Source: Candidatus Nanopelagicales bacterium (GTDB taxonomy: Bacteria; Actinomycetota; Actinomycetes; S36-B12; UBA5976). From it: DNA of 12,796 nt. Under the pieces are notes generated by a model that was not told the origin of the DNA, ran no database searches, and saw only the letters and a list, made by a program, of their open reading frames with translations. The stretch's first letter is position 1; every line of letters begins with the position of its first letter. Both the position numbers and the translations under genes were made by a program. The DNA is taken from assembly GCA_023254955.1 (NCBI GenBank), contig JALRKC010000016.1:1-12796 (forward strand). Direction: 5' to 3'. Below, piece by piece: positions 7,637 through 12,796 of the stretch.

Positions 7637-8479
7637 TTATTCACTCACCTCTTCCGCAGGGGTTTCACTGCTTGCCACAACTTCTTCAGTTGCAACTTCA
7701 GTACTGACTTCTTCTACCGTTTCGCCGGCTGCTGCTTCTTCACCATCAGCTTTTCTCGGCTTACGAGCTGGCTTTGATTTAATTGACGATTGGGCAGCCG
7801 CACGCTCAGCTGCAGCCTTTGCTTCTTTTTCAGCTTGGGTTACTGGTGCATCACCCTTGAAAATCCAAACTTTTACGCCGATGCGGCCGAAAGTGGTGTG
7901 TGATTCATAGAATCCAAAATCGATATTGGCGCGCAAAGTATGCAAAGGAACTCGACCTTCGCGATAAAACTCGGTACGGCTCATTTCAGCGCCGCCTAGA
8001 CGACCTGAAACTTGAACTCTGATTCCTTTGGCACCATTCTTTAGAGCTGATTGCATTCCCTTGCGCATTGCGCGTCGGAATGAAACACGGCTGGCTAATT
8101 GCTCGGCGATACCTTGGGCAACTAATTGGGCATCAACTTCAGGATTCTTTACTTCAAGAATATTTAATTGAACTTGCTTTCCAGTTAATTTTTCAAGATC
8201 AATTCTGATGCGATCAGCTTCTTGCCCGCGGCGACCAATCACAATTCCGGGGCGCGCAGTGTGAATATCTACTCTTACTCTTTCACGAGTGCGCTCGATA
8301 TCAACGCGGCTGATTCCAGCTCTTTGCATACCCTTAGTAAGCAAGCGGCGAATTTCGATATCTTCTTTTACATAATCCTTGTAACGCTCACCCTTTTTAG
8401 TGGAATCAGCAAACCACTTGCTGGTGTATTCCGAGGTGTAACCCAAGCGAAAGCCATGGGGATTAACTTTTTGACCCAT
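7637..8479 (-). CDS. rpsC: 30S ribosomal protein S3 with acidic C-terminal extension
   Basis: S3 lines the mRNA entry channel and contributes to mRNA unwinding. It starts [13 protein letters not shown]. The KH domain lies at about 40-110 with the GxxG loop GRRG at 82-85, and the S3-specific C-domain includes [19 protein letters not shown] (158-176) and ends near 211. At 280 residues it exceeds E. coli S3 (233). The extra tail (about 212-280) begins with an Ala/Lys-rich segment (216-243) and ends in a Glu-rich, low-complexity stretch (247-280). Such extensions occur in other actinobacteria. The gene overlaps rplV by one base (TAATG). Confidence 0.98.
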   Translation of the reverse strand: MGQKVNPHGFRLGYTSEYTSKWFADSTKKGERYKDYVKEDIEIRRLLTKGMQRAGISRVDIERTRERVRVDIHTARPGIVIGRRGQEADRIRIDLEKLTGKQVQLNILEVKNPEVDAQLVAQGIAEQLASRVSFRRAMRKGMQSALKNGAKGIRVQVSGRLGGAEMSRTEFYREGRVPLHTLRANIDFGFYESHTTFGRIGVKVWIFKGDAPVTQAEKEAKAAAERAAAQSSIKSKPARKPRKADGEEAAAGETVEEVSTEVATEEVVASSETPAEEVSE

Positions 8480-9069
8480 TATTTATCCTCTGCCTTCTTC
8501 TTAGGGGCTGCCTTTTTTGCCGGAGCCTTTTTCGCCGGTGCCTTCTTTGCTACTGCTTTTTTCGCAGGAGCTTTCTTGGCTGCTGCTTTTTTGGCAGGAG
8601 CTTTCTTCGCCGGTGCTGCTGCAGCTTTTTCTTCAGTTGCTACTTCAGCTTTTGGTGCGGCGGCTGGCTTGGCCTTTACTTCTTCTTTAACACTTGGTTT
8701 TTGACTTCGACGACCAGGTTTTTGACGAGCTGGAGTGCCTTGCTCTTCCAAGATCAATGTGATGTGACTGGTTCGCTTGTCGATTCGATAAGCACGACCT
8801 TGCGCACGAGGACGGATGCGCTTCATGGTTGGGCCTTCATCGACAAAAGCTTCGGCGATATACATATTTGAAGGATCTATATTCAAATTGTTCGACGCGT
8901 TGCTCATGGCACTCTTTAATAGCTTGCCAACCGGTTCGCTAGCGCCTTGTTCGGCGTAACGCAAAACCGCTTGTGCTTCAAGTGCTGACATGCCGCGAAT
9001 CATGTTGACCACTCGGCGTGCCTTCATGGGCGTCACTCGCACATAGCGTGCTTGTGCCCTGGCTTCCAT
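8479..9069 (-). CDS. rplV: 50S ribosomal protein L22 with Lys/Ala/Pro-rich C-terminal tail
   Basis: L22 has a globular domain at the tunnel exit and a long beta-hairpin reaching into the exit tunnel. The core covers residues 1-110: [16 protein letters not shown] (11-26), and the tunnel hairpin [16 protein letters not shown] (82-97), where macrolide-resistance changes map in other species. E. coli L22 has 110 residues, so residues 111-196 are an extension. It runs from a mixed charged linker (113-150) into a five-residue repeat of the PAKKA type (152-192). The tail resembles those of actinobacterial histone-like and ribosomal proteins. The ATG is 21 nt after rpsS, with GAGGA 5 nt upstream. Confidence 0.98.
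   Translation of the reverse strand: MEARAQARYVRVTPMKARRVVNMIRGMSALEAQAVLRYAEQGASEPVGKLLKSAMSNASNNLNIDPSNMYIAEAFVDEGPTMKRIRPRAQGRAYRIDKRTSHITLILEEQGTPARQKPGRRSQKPSVKEEVKAKPAAAPKAEVATEEKAAAAPAKKAPAKKAAAKKAPAKKAVAKKAPAKKAPAKKAAPKKKAEDK
8494..8616 (-). repeat. Imperfect 15-bp tandem repeat encoding PAKKA-type pentads in rplV
   Basis: Within the rplV tail, KK pairs recur every five residues (155, 160, 165, 170, 175, 180, 185, 190), separated by A, P or V. The DNA shows the matching period of about 15 bp (on the plus strand, variants of TTTTTCGCCGGTGCC). Codon choice differs between copies (GCC/GCT/GCA, AAA/AAG), so the copies have diverged or are under selection for protein rather than DNA sequence. 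Such arrays can change length by slippage. Confidence 0.85.
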
Positions 9070-9090
9070 TTTTGTCCTCGTTCCTTTTCT

Positions 9091-9372
9091 TTACTTCTTT
9101 TGTGCTTTTTGATCTGACTTAACGTGACCTTTGAAGGTACGCGTTGGAGCAAATTCGCCCAACTTATGTCCGATCATGTTTTCGGTGATGAATACTGGGA
9201 TGTGCTTGCGTCCGTCATGAACTGCAATGGTGTGACCAATCATTTCTGGAGTGATCATCGAACGACGAGACCAAGTCTTAATCACATTCTTTTGGTTCTT
9301 TTCGTTTTGCTCACTTACTTTCTTTTCCAAGTGATGGTCAACGAATGGACCTTTCTTTAAGCTGCGTGGCAT
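9091..9372 (-). CDS. rpsS: 30S ribosomal protein S19
   Basis: S19 sits in the small-subunit head near the A-site finger and binds with S13. [15 protein letters not shown] (1-15) and [22 protein letters not shown] (33-54, the family core) are clear, followed by [17 protein letters not shown] (67-83). At 93 residues it is full length. The ATG lies 12 nt after the rplB stop, with AGGAG 9 nt upstream. Confidence 0.98.
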   Translation of the reverse strand: MPRSLKKGPFVDHHLEKKVSEQNEKNQKNVIKTWSRRSMITPEMIGHTIAVHDGRKHIPVFITENMIGHKLGEFAPTRTFKGHVKSDQKAQKK

Positions 9373-9384
9373 AAGTGAGGTCTC

Positions 9385-10221
9385 CTATCGATTCTTGTTC
9401 TTTGGACGGCGACGCACAATGAACTTTGAGCTCGCTTTGTTGGGATTACGGGTACGTCCTTCGGGCTTACCGCTTGGGTTAACTGGGTGACGTCCACCTG
9501 AAGTTCTACCTTCACCACCACCATGAGGGTGATCTACTGGGTTCATAACCACACCGCGAACAGTTGGGCGCTTACCCTTCCAACGCATCCGGCCGGCTTT
9601 ACCCCAGTTGATGTTGGATTGCTCTGCGTTTCCAACTTCACCAACGGTGGCGCGGGCTCTTACATCTACGTTTCTAATTTCACCTGAAGGTAAACGTAAT
9701 TGCGCAAATGGACCATCTTTTGCCACTAGTTGAATTGCGGATCCAGCAGAGCGAGCAATCTTGGCTCCCCCACCAGGCTTAATTTCAACTGCGTGAATCA
9801 CGGTACCTACGGGAATATTTCTTAGCGGCAAATTATTACCAGGCTTAATGTCAGCACTTGGGCCAGTTTCGATGCGATCGCCTTGTTTCAATCTGGCTGG
9901 AGCCAAAATGTAACGCTTTTCGCCATCAGCAAAGTGCAAAAGCGCAATGCGTGAAGTGCGGTTTGGATCGTATTCAATATGAGCCACGGTTGCTGGAACG
10001 CCATCTTTATCAGAACGCTTGAAGTCAATAATTCGATAAGCGCGCTTGTGTCCGCCACCTTGATGGCGAGTAGTGATACGCCCTTGATTGTTGCGTCCAC
10101 CTTTGTTCTTTACTGGCACCAAAAGAGACTTCTCTGGGGTGTCGCGAGTAATTTCAACAAAGTCAGCAACACTCGAGCCACGACGGCCGGGAGTTGTTGG
10201 TTTGTATTTACGAATTCCCAT
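9385..10221 (-). CDS. rplB: 50S ribosomal protein L2
   Basis: L2 is needed for subunit association and peptidyl-transferase activity. The 278 residues begin [15 protein letters not shown] and contain the OB-fold region (about 60-130), the SH3-like barrel (about 130-195), and the conserved loop [20 protein letters not shown] (228-247), whose histidines are implicated in peptide-bond formation. I start at the ATG at 10221: AAGGAG lies 5 nt before it, whereas the in-frame TTG one codon upstream would leave only 2 nt. The gap to rplW is 9 nt. Confidence 0.98.
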   Translation of the reverse strand: MGIRKYKPTTPGRRGSSVADFVEITRDTPEKSLLVPVKNKGGRNNQGRITTRHQGGGHKRAYRIIDFKRSDKDGVPATVAHIEYDPNRTSRIALLHFADGEKRYILAPARLKQGDRIETGPSADIKPGNNLPLRNIPVGTVIHAVEIKPGGGAKIARSAGSAIQLVAKDGPFAQLRLPSGEIRNVDVRARATVGEVGNAEQSNINWGKAGRMRWKGKRPTVRGVVMNPVDHPHGGGEGRTSGGRHPVNPSGKPEGRTRNPNKASSKFIVRRRPKNKNR

Positions 10222-10226
10222 CAATT

Positions 10227-10232
10227 CTCCTT
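10227..10232 (-). promoter_or_regulatory. Ribosome-binding site deciding the rplB start
   Basis: AAGGAG is 5 nt from the ATG at 10221, and too close (2 nt) to the preceding TTG, so the ATG is the working start of L2. Confidence 0.75.
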
Positions 10233-10530
10233 ATGCATTTGGCGCATTGAAGATATCGATGCGGTCGCCTTGCGCCAGGCTCACGATCGCCCGCTTGGAA
10301 TCTGGACGTGAGCCAGCTCCATAGCGAGTGCGGTATTTTTTGCCAATTCGATTTGAAGTATTAACGTTTAGAACTTTAACTTTGAAAAGTTCTTCTACTG
10401 CTAACTTAATTTCAGTCTTATTGGCATCTTTGCGAACTAAAAAGGTGTACTTGTTTTCATCTAATAAACCGTAACTCTTTTCAGAAACTACAGGTGCGAT
10501 CAAAATGTCGCGGGCGTGTAATTGACTCAT
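10231..10530 (-). CDS. rplW: 50S ribosomal protein L23
   Basis: L23 lies at the tunnel exit and is a docking point for trigger factor, SRP and the Sec translocon. The 99 residues include [20 protein letters not shown] (8-27), the assembly motif [19 protein letters not shown] (35-53), and [17 protein letters not shown] (55-71). Length fits the family. It overlaps rplD by one base (TAATG), with a GAGGTGG in the rplD end as ribosome-binding site. Confidence 0.98.
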   Translation of the reverse strand: MSQLHARDILIAPVVSEKSYGLLDENKYTFLVRKDANKTEIKLAVEELFKVKVLNVNTSNRIGKKYRTRYGAGSRPDSKRAIVSLAQGDRIDIFNAPNA

Positions 10531-11171
10531 TAGACGGCCACCTCTTTATTGTTGTGCTTCAAGAAAAGTTGGTAAGCCTCTTCAGAGAAAACCACATCAT
10601 CAGCCACGATTACGTCATAAGTGTTAACTTGATCGTAAGCGATGGTATGAACGCCAGGTACGTTTCTTAACGAGAACCAACCAGCAGGATCTTGACGAGT
10701 AAGTACTACCAAAACCTTCTTGCCGGTTACTACATTTGCCAAGGCAGCAAGTGCAGCTTTGGTTGATGGCTTTTCACCTTCAACAACTTTGGTAAGTAGA
10801 TGAATTCGGCCTTCTTTTGCGCGATCACTTAACGCTGAGCGCAAAGCTGCGGCTTTCATTTTCTTAGGGGTGCGCTCGTCGTAATCGCGAGTGCGGGGCC
10901 CATGAGAAACACCACCACCGGCATAGTGCGGGGCGCGAATCGAACCTTGACGGGCGCGGCCAGTTCCTTTTTGCTTGTATGGCTTTTTACCGCCACCAGA
11001 AACTTCAGCACGAGTTTTAGTGTGCGCAGTTCCGCTGCGAGCAGCAGCGAGCTGTGCCGTCACTACTTGGTGCATTAGTGGAATGTTCACTTGCACTTCG
11101 AAAATCTCACTGGGCAAGTCCACACTCTTAGTTGCTTTGCCGTTAGTGTCTTTAATTTCTACTGAGGCCAT
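10530..11171 (-). CDS. rplD: 50S ribosomal protein L4
   Basis: L4 has a globular domain and an extended loop reaching the exit tunnel next to that of L22. The tunnel loop is recognisable at about 45-95, with [20 protein letters not shown] (66-85), the macrolide-resistance hotspot in other bacteria. The 213-residue length is normal. In enterobacteria L4 also represses the S10 operon through an mRNA leader; the short region before rpsJ here does not offer a comparable leader. The ATG abuts the rplC stop (TAAATG), with GGTGA about 8 nt upstream. Confidence 0.98.
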   Translation of the reverse strand: MASVEIKDTNGKATKSVDLPSEIFEVQVNIPLMHQVVTAQLAAARSGTAHTKTRAEVSGGGKKPYKQKGTGRARQGSIRAPHYAGGGVSHGPRTRDYDERTPKKMKAAALRSALSDRAKEGRIHLLTKVVEGEKPSTKAALAALANVVTGKKVLVVLTRQDPAGWFSLRNVPGVHTIAYDQVNTYDVIVADDVVFSEEAYQLFLKHNNKEVAV

Positions 11172-11825
11172 TTATACGTTCACCGCCGTCTTAGCTGCTG
11201 AGCGAACCAAAACCAAAGCGCCTTGTGGGCCCGGTACTGATCCTTTAATTAATAACAAACCTTTTTCAGCATCAACGCTTTGTACTTTTAAGTTTTGCGT
11301 GGTGATGCGGTCATTACCCATACGCCCAGCCATACGAATTCCCTTGAAAACTCTGCCGGGAGTGGCGCAGGCGCCAATCGAGCCAGGGCTGCGGTGCTTC
11401 CGCTTTACACCGTGTGAAGCGCGAAGTCCATGAAATCCGTGACGCTTCATTACGCCCGCAAATCCTTTACCTTTGCTGGTACCAGTTACGTCAACAATTT
11501 CACCGGCTTGAAAAGTTTCAGCGGTTAATTCCTGGCCGAGGGTATATTCACCAGCATTGCTAGTACGTAGTTCAGTTATATAGCGGCGTGGAGTAACCGA
11601 AGCTTTAGCAAAGTGACCGGCATCTGGCTTGTTAACTTTGCGAGGATCAATGGCACCAAAGCCAAGTTGAATCGCGCTATAGCCATCTTTTTCTGCAGTA
11701 CGTACTTGAGTAACTACGCAAGGGCCTGCCTTAATAACCGTCACTGGAACAACTTTGTTGTTCTCATCCCAAACTTGTGTCATTCCCAACTTTTCGCCGA
11801 GAATTCCTTTAACAACTTTTTCCAT
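11172..11825 (-). CDS. rplC: 50S ribosomal protein L3
   Basis: L3 starts large-subunit assembly with L24, and its central loop approaches the peptidyl-transferase centre. I start it at the ATG at 11825, giving 217 residues and a typical beginning, [19 protein letters not shown] (5-23); the longer frame from 11882 would run 41 nt into rpsJ with an unrelated N-terminus. GAGGG is 9 nt upstream. The core is intact: [19 protein letters not shown] (115-133) and [17 protein letters not shown] (146-162). In E. coli the loop reads GQNQTPG with a PrmB-methylated Gln; here that position is Ala154, so this modification cannot occur. The gap to rpsJ is 16 nt. Confidence 0.98.
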   Translation of the reverse strand: MEKVVKGILGEKLGMTQVWDENNKVVPVTVIKAGPCVVTQVRTAEKDGYSAIQLGFGAIDPRKVNKPDAGHFAKASVTPRRYITELRTSNAGEYTLGQELTAETFQAGEIVDVTGTSKGKGFAGVMKRHGFHGLRASHGVKRKHRSPGSIGACATPGRVFKGIRMAGRMGNDRITTQNLKVQSVDAEKGLLLIKGSVPGPQGALVLVRSAAKTAVNV

Positions 11826-11834
11826 TTTTTCTAT

Positions 11835-11839
11835 CCCTC
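11835..11839 (-). promoter_or_regulatory. Ribosome-binding site deciding the rplC start
   Basis: GAGGG lies 9 nt before the ATG at 11825, in the short gap after rpsJ. It supports the 217-residue L3 rather than the longer frame that would begin inside rpsJ. Confidence 0.75.
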
Positions 11840-11841
11840 GC

Positions 11842-12150
11842 CTACAACTTGATCTCAATGTCGACGCCGGCAGGCAAATCAAGCCTCATCAAGCTGTCAA
11901 CGGTTTTTGGAGTTGGGTCGAGAATGTCAATTAAGCGCTTATGGGTGCGCATTTCAAAGTGCTCGCGAGAGTCTTTGTACTTATGAGGTGAGCGAATCAC
12001 TACATAAACATTCTTTTCAGTAGGTAGCGGCACCGGGCCAGCAACCTTTGCGCCAGTCTTGGTAACGGTATCAACGATTTTGCGCGCTGAAGAATCAATT
12101 ACCTCATGGTCATAGGCTTTTAACCTGATGCGGATTTTTTGTCCGGCCAT
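11842..12150 (-). CDS. rpsJ: 30S ribosomal protein S10
   Basis: S10 (NusE) is a small-subunit head protein that also links ribosomes to transcription through NusB and NusG. The 102-residue product opens [19 protein letters not shown] and carries the signature [19 protein letters not shown] (54-72), then a standard [13 protein letters not shown] end. It is the first gene of the S10 operon. The ATG is preceded by AAGGT at 10 nt spacing; upstream lies the 102-nt spacer with the tuf hairpin. Confidence 0.98.
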   Translation of the reverse strand: MAGQKIRIRLKAYDHEVIDSSARKIVDTVTKTGAKVAGPVPLPTEKNVYVVIRSPHKYKDSREHFEMRTHKRLIDILDPTPKTVDSLMRLDLPAGVDIEIKL

Positions 12151-12252
12151 GGTCTTTGTTACCTTGTCTTTCTTTTAAGTAGTGCCGCTGGTTTTATTTC
12201 CGATTAGGGAGCTTGTGGCTCCCTAATCGAAAGTCTTTCGGTTGATTCTTAA
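12151..12252 (-). promoter_or_regulatory. tuf-rpsJ intergenic region (S10 operon leader)
   Basis: This 102-nt stretch is the only sizeable non-coding segment in the window. It holds the hairpin at 12201-12229 and, between that and rpsJ, about 50 nt with the rpsJ ribosome-binding site (AAGGT, 12165-12161). I see no convincing -35/-10 pair; TACTTA (minus strand, near 12186-12181) is at best a weak -10. The operon may therefore be read through from tuf, with the hairpin setting the ratio, or use a promoter too divergent to recognise by eye. Confidence 0.5.
12201..12229 (-). terminator. Perfect 12-bp stem hairpin after tuf, likely terminator or attenuator
   Basis: CGATTAGGGAGC (12201-12212) and GCTCCCTAATCG (12218-12229) are exact reverse complements around a 5-nt loop. 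It begins 23 nt after the tuf stop codon. No T-run follows on either strand, so it is not a classical intrinsic terminator; U-less stem terminators have been proposed in actinobacteria. It could instead protect the tuf mRNA 3' end or be a processing point. A smaller alternative hairpin, CGAAAGTCTTTCG (12228-12240), shares two bases with it. Confidence 0.65.
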
Positions 12253-12796
12253 TTACTTAAGAATCTTTGTTACACGTCCTGCACCTACGGTGCGTCCACC
12301 TTCGCGAATAGCGAAACGTAGACCGTCTTCCATAGCGATTGGTTGAATTAATTCAACGGTCATTTCAGTGTTGTCGCCTGGCATAACCATTTCGACTCCA
12401 CCTGGAAGTGTTACTACACCGGTCACGTCAGTGGTACGGAAGTAGAACTGTGGACGGTAATTATTGAAGAATGGAGTGTGACGTCCACCTTCGTCTTTGC
12501 TCAAGATATAAACCTGAGCTTCAAAGTTGGTGTGTGGAGTGGTTGAACCTGGCTTGATAACAACCATGCCGCGTTCAACATCTTCACGCTTGGTACCACG
12601 AAGCAAAAGTCCGACGTTCTCGCCAGCTTGACCTTCATCAAGCAACTTGCGGAACATTTCGATACCGGTCACAGTTGATTTTTGTGAATCTGGGCGAATG
12701 CCGACAATTTCTACTTCTTCGTTTACCTTGACGATACCGCGCTCGATACGACCGGTGATAACGGTTCCACGACCTGTGATGGTGAAAACGTCTTCA
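12253..12796 (-). CDS. tuf: Elongation factor Tu, C-terminal part (5' end outside window)
   Basis: EF-Tu carries aminoacyl-tRNA to the ribosome as a GTP complex. The visible 180 codons start within domain 2 ([20 protein letters not shown]) and run through domain 3 to the true C-terminus. Landmarks are [28 protein letters not shown], the domain-3 stretch [30 protein letters not shown], and the conserved end [19 protein letters not shown]. The GTPase domain lies to the right, beyond the window. The frame is open to the right edge, so the internal ATG at 12672 is not the start. Position directly before rpsJ fits a fused str-S10 arrangement. Confidence 0.98.
   Translation of the reverse strand, partial: EDVFTITGRGTVITGRIERGIVKVNEEVEIVGIRPDSQKSTVTGIEMFRKLLDEGQAGENVGLLLRGTKREDVERGMVVIKPGSTTPHTNFEAQVYILSKDEGGRHTPFFNNYRPQFYFRTTDVTGVVTLPGGVEMVMPGDNTEMTVELIQPIAMEDGLRFAIREGGRTVGAGRVTKILK

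Noticed and set aside
8222..8704. 160-codon plus-strand frame rich in FFAGAFF repeats, looking like a membrane protein
   Set aside because: It is the antisense shadow of the Lys/Ala tail of rplV (AAG/GCC read backwards gives Phe/Gly/Ala) and of rpsC. It has no ribosome-binding context and conflicts with two certain genes.
9888..10100. 70-codon minus-strand frame inside rplB
   Set aside because: It is out of frame within a certain gene, with no resemblance to a known protein.
9385..10224. L2 start at TTG (10224)
   Set aside because: It leaves only 2 nt after AAGGAG; the following ATG gives the standard MGIRKYKP start.
9979..10324. Plus-strand frames opposite rplB and rplW
   Set aside because: They are antisense shadows of conserved ribosomal genes, with no independent coding signal.
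10975..11433. 152-codon plus-strand frame opposite rplC and rplD
   Set aside because: Both strands cannot plausibly be coding here; the minus-strand proteins are certain.
11172..11882. Longer L3 reading (236 residues)
   Set aside because: The added part lies inside rpsJ in another frame; the ATG at 11825 has GAGGG upstream and the typical L3 beginning.
12253..12672. A 139-residue protein starting at the internal ATG 12672
   Set aside because: The frame continues upstream to the window edge with EF-Tu domain 2 sequence, so this Met is internal.

Overview
The window is one uninterrupted block of genes, all read from the minus strand (right to left). It is the translation-machinery locus found in most bacteria: the 3' part of tuf (EF-Tu), then the S10 operon (rpsJ-rplC-rplD-rplW-rplB-rpsS-rplV-rpsC-rplP-rpmC-rpsQ), then the spc operon (rplN-rplX-rplE-rpsZ-rpsH-rplF-rplR-rpsE-rpmD-rplO-secY), then adk and the start of a class I SAM-dependent methyltransferase gene that runs off the left edge. 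I see no mobile element, CRISPR array, tRNA or rRNA.

The organism is most likely an actinobacterium (Actinomycetota) with a compact genome of modest GC content. Clues are the zinc-ribbon S14 (rpsZ) in the spc operon, the actinobacterial look of SecY (RTPDLRRKLLFTLG near the N-terminus), the Lys/Ala/Pro tail on L22, the extended S3 and S5, and the secY-adk link. The base composition, judged by eye as clearly below that of Streptomyces or Mycobacterium, together with the tight gene packing, suggests a streamlined aquatic lineage such as the freshwater acI/Nanopelagicales group. That placement is inference.

Layout, in transcription order. At 12796-12253 is the tuf C-terminal part. At 12252-12151 is the only sizeable intergenic region (102 nt), holding a perfect 12-bp stem hairpin that probably ends or attenuates tuf transcription. 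At 12150-6725 is the S10 operon and at 6722-1290 the spc operon. They are joined with no gap that could hold a promoter or terminator, so they probably form one transcript. At 1282-719 is adk, and from 729 to the left edge is the methyltransferase, overlapping the adk stop. Adjacent genes are separated by at most 16 nt, abut, or overlap by 1-11 nt, except rpsS-rplV (21 nt), rpsJ-rplC (16 nt) and rpsZ-rpsH (58 nt). rpmD (59 codons, 3239-3060) is a real small gene that a 60-residue length cut-off would miss.

Together the genes make 21 ribosomal proteins of both subunits, the elongation factor that delivers aminoacyl-tRNA, the translocon pore that docks with ribosomes, and adenylate kinase. The locus is very conventional. 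The points worth a second look are the methyltransferase at the position where map/infA often follow adk, oppositely charged tails on the neighbouring genes for L22 and S3, two cysteines predicted on the outer face of SecY, the tuf-rpsJ hairpin without a U-tract, and a structured 58-nt spacer before rpsH. I found no convincing previously undescribed system.
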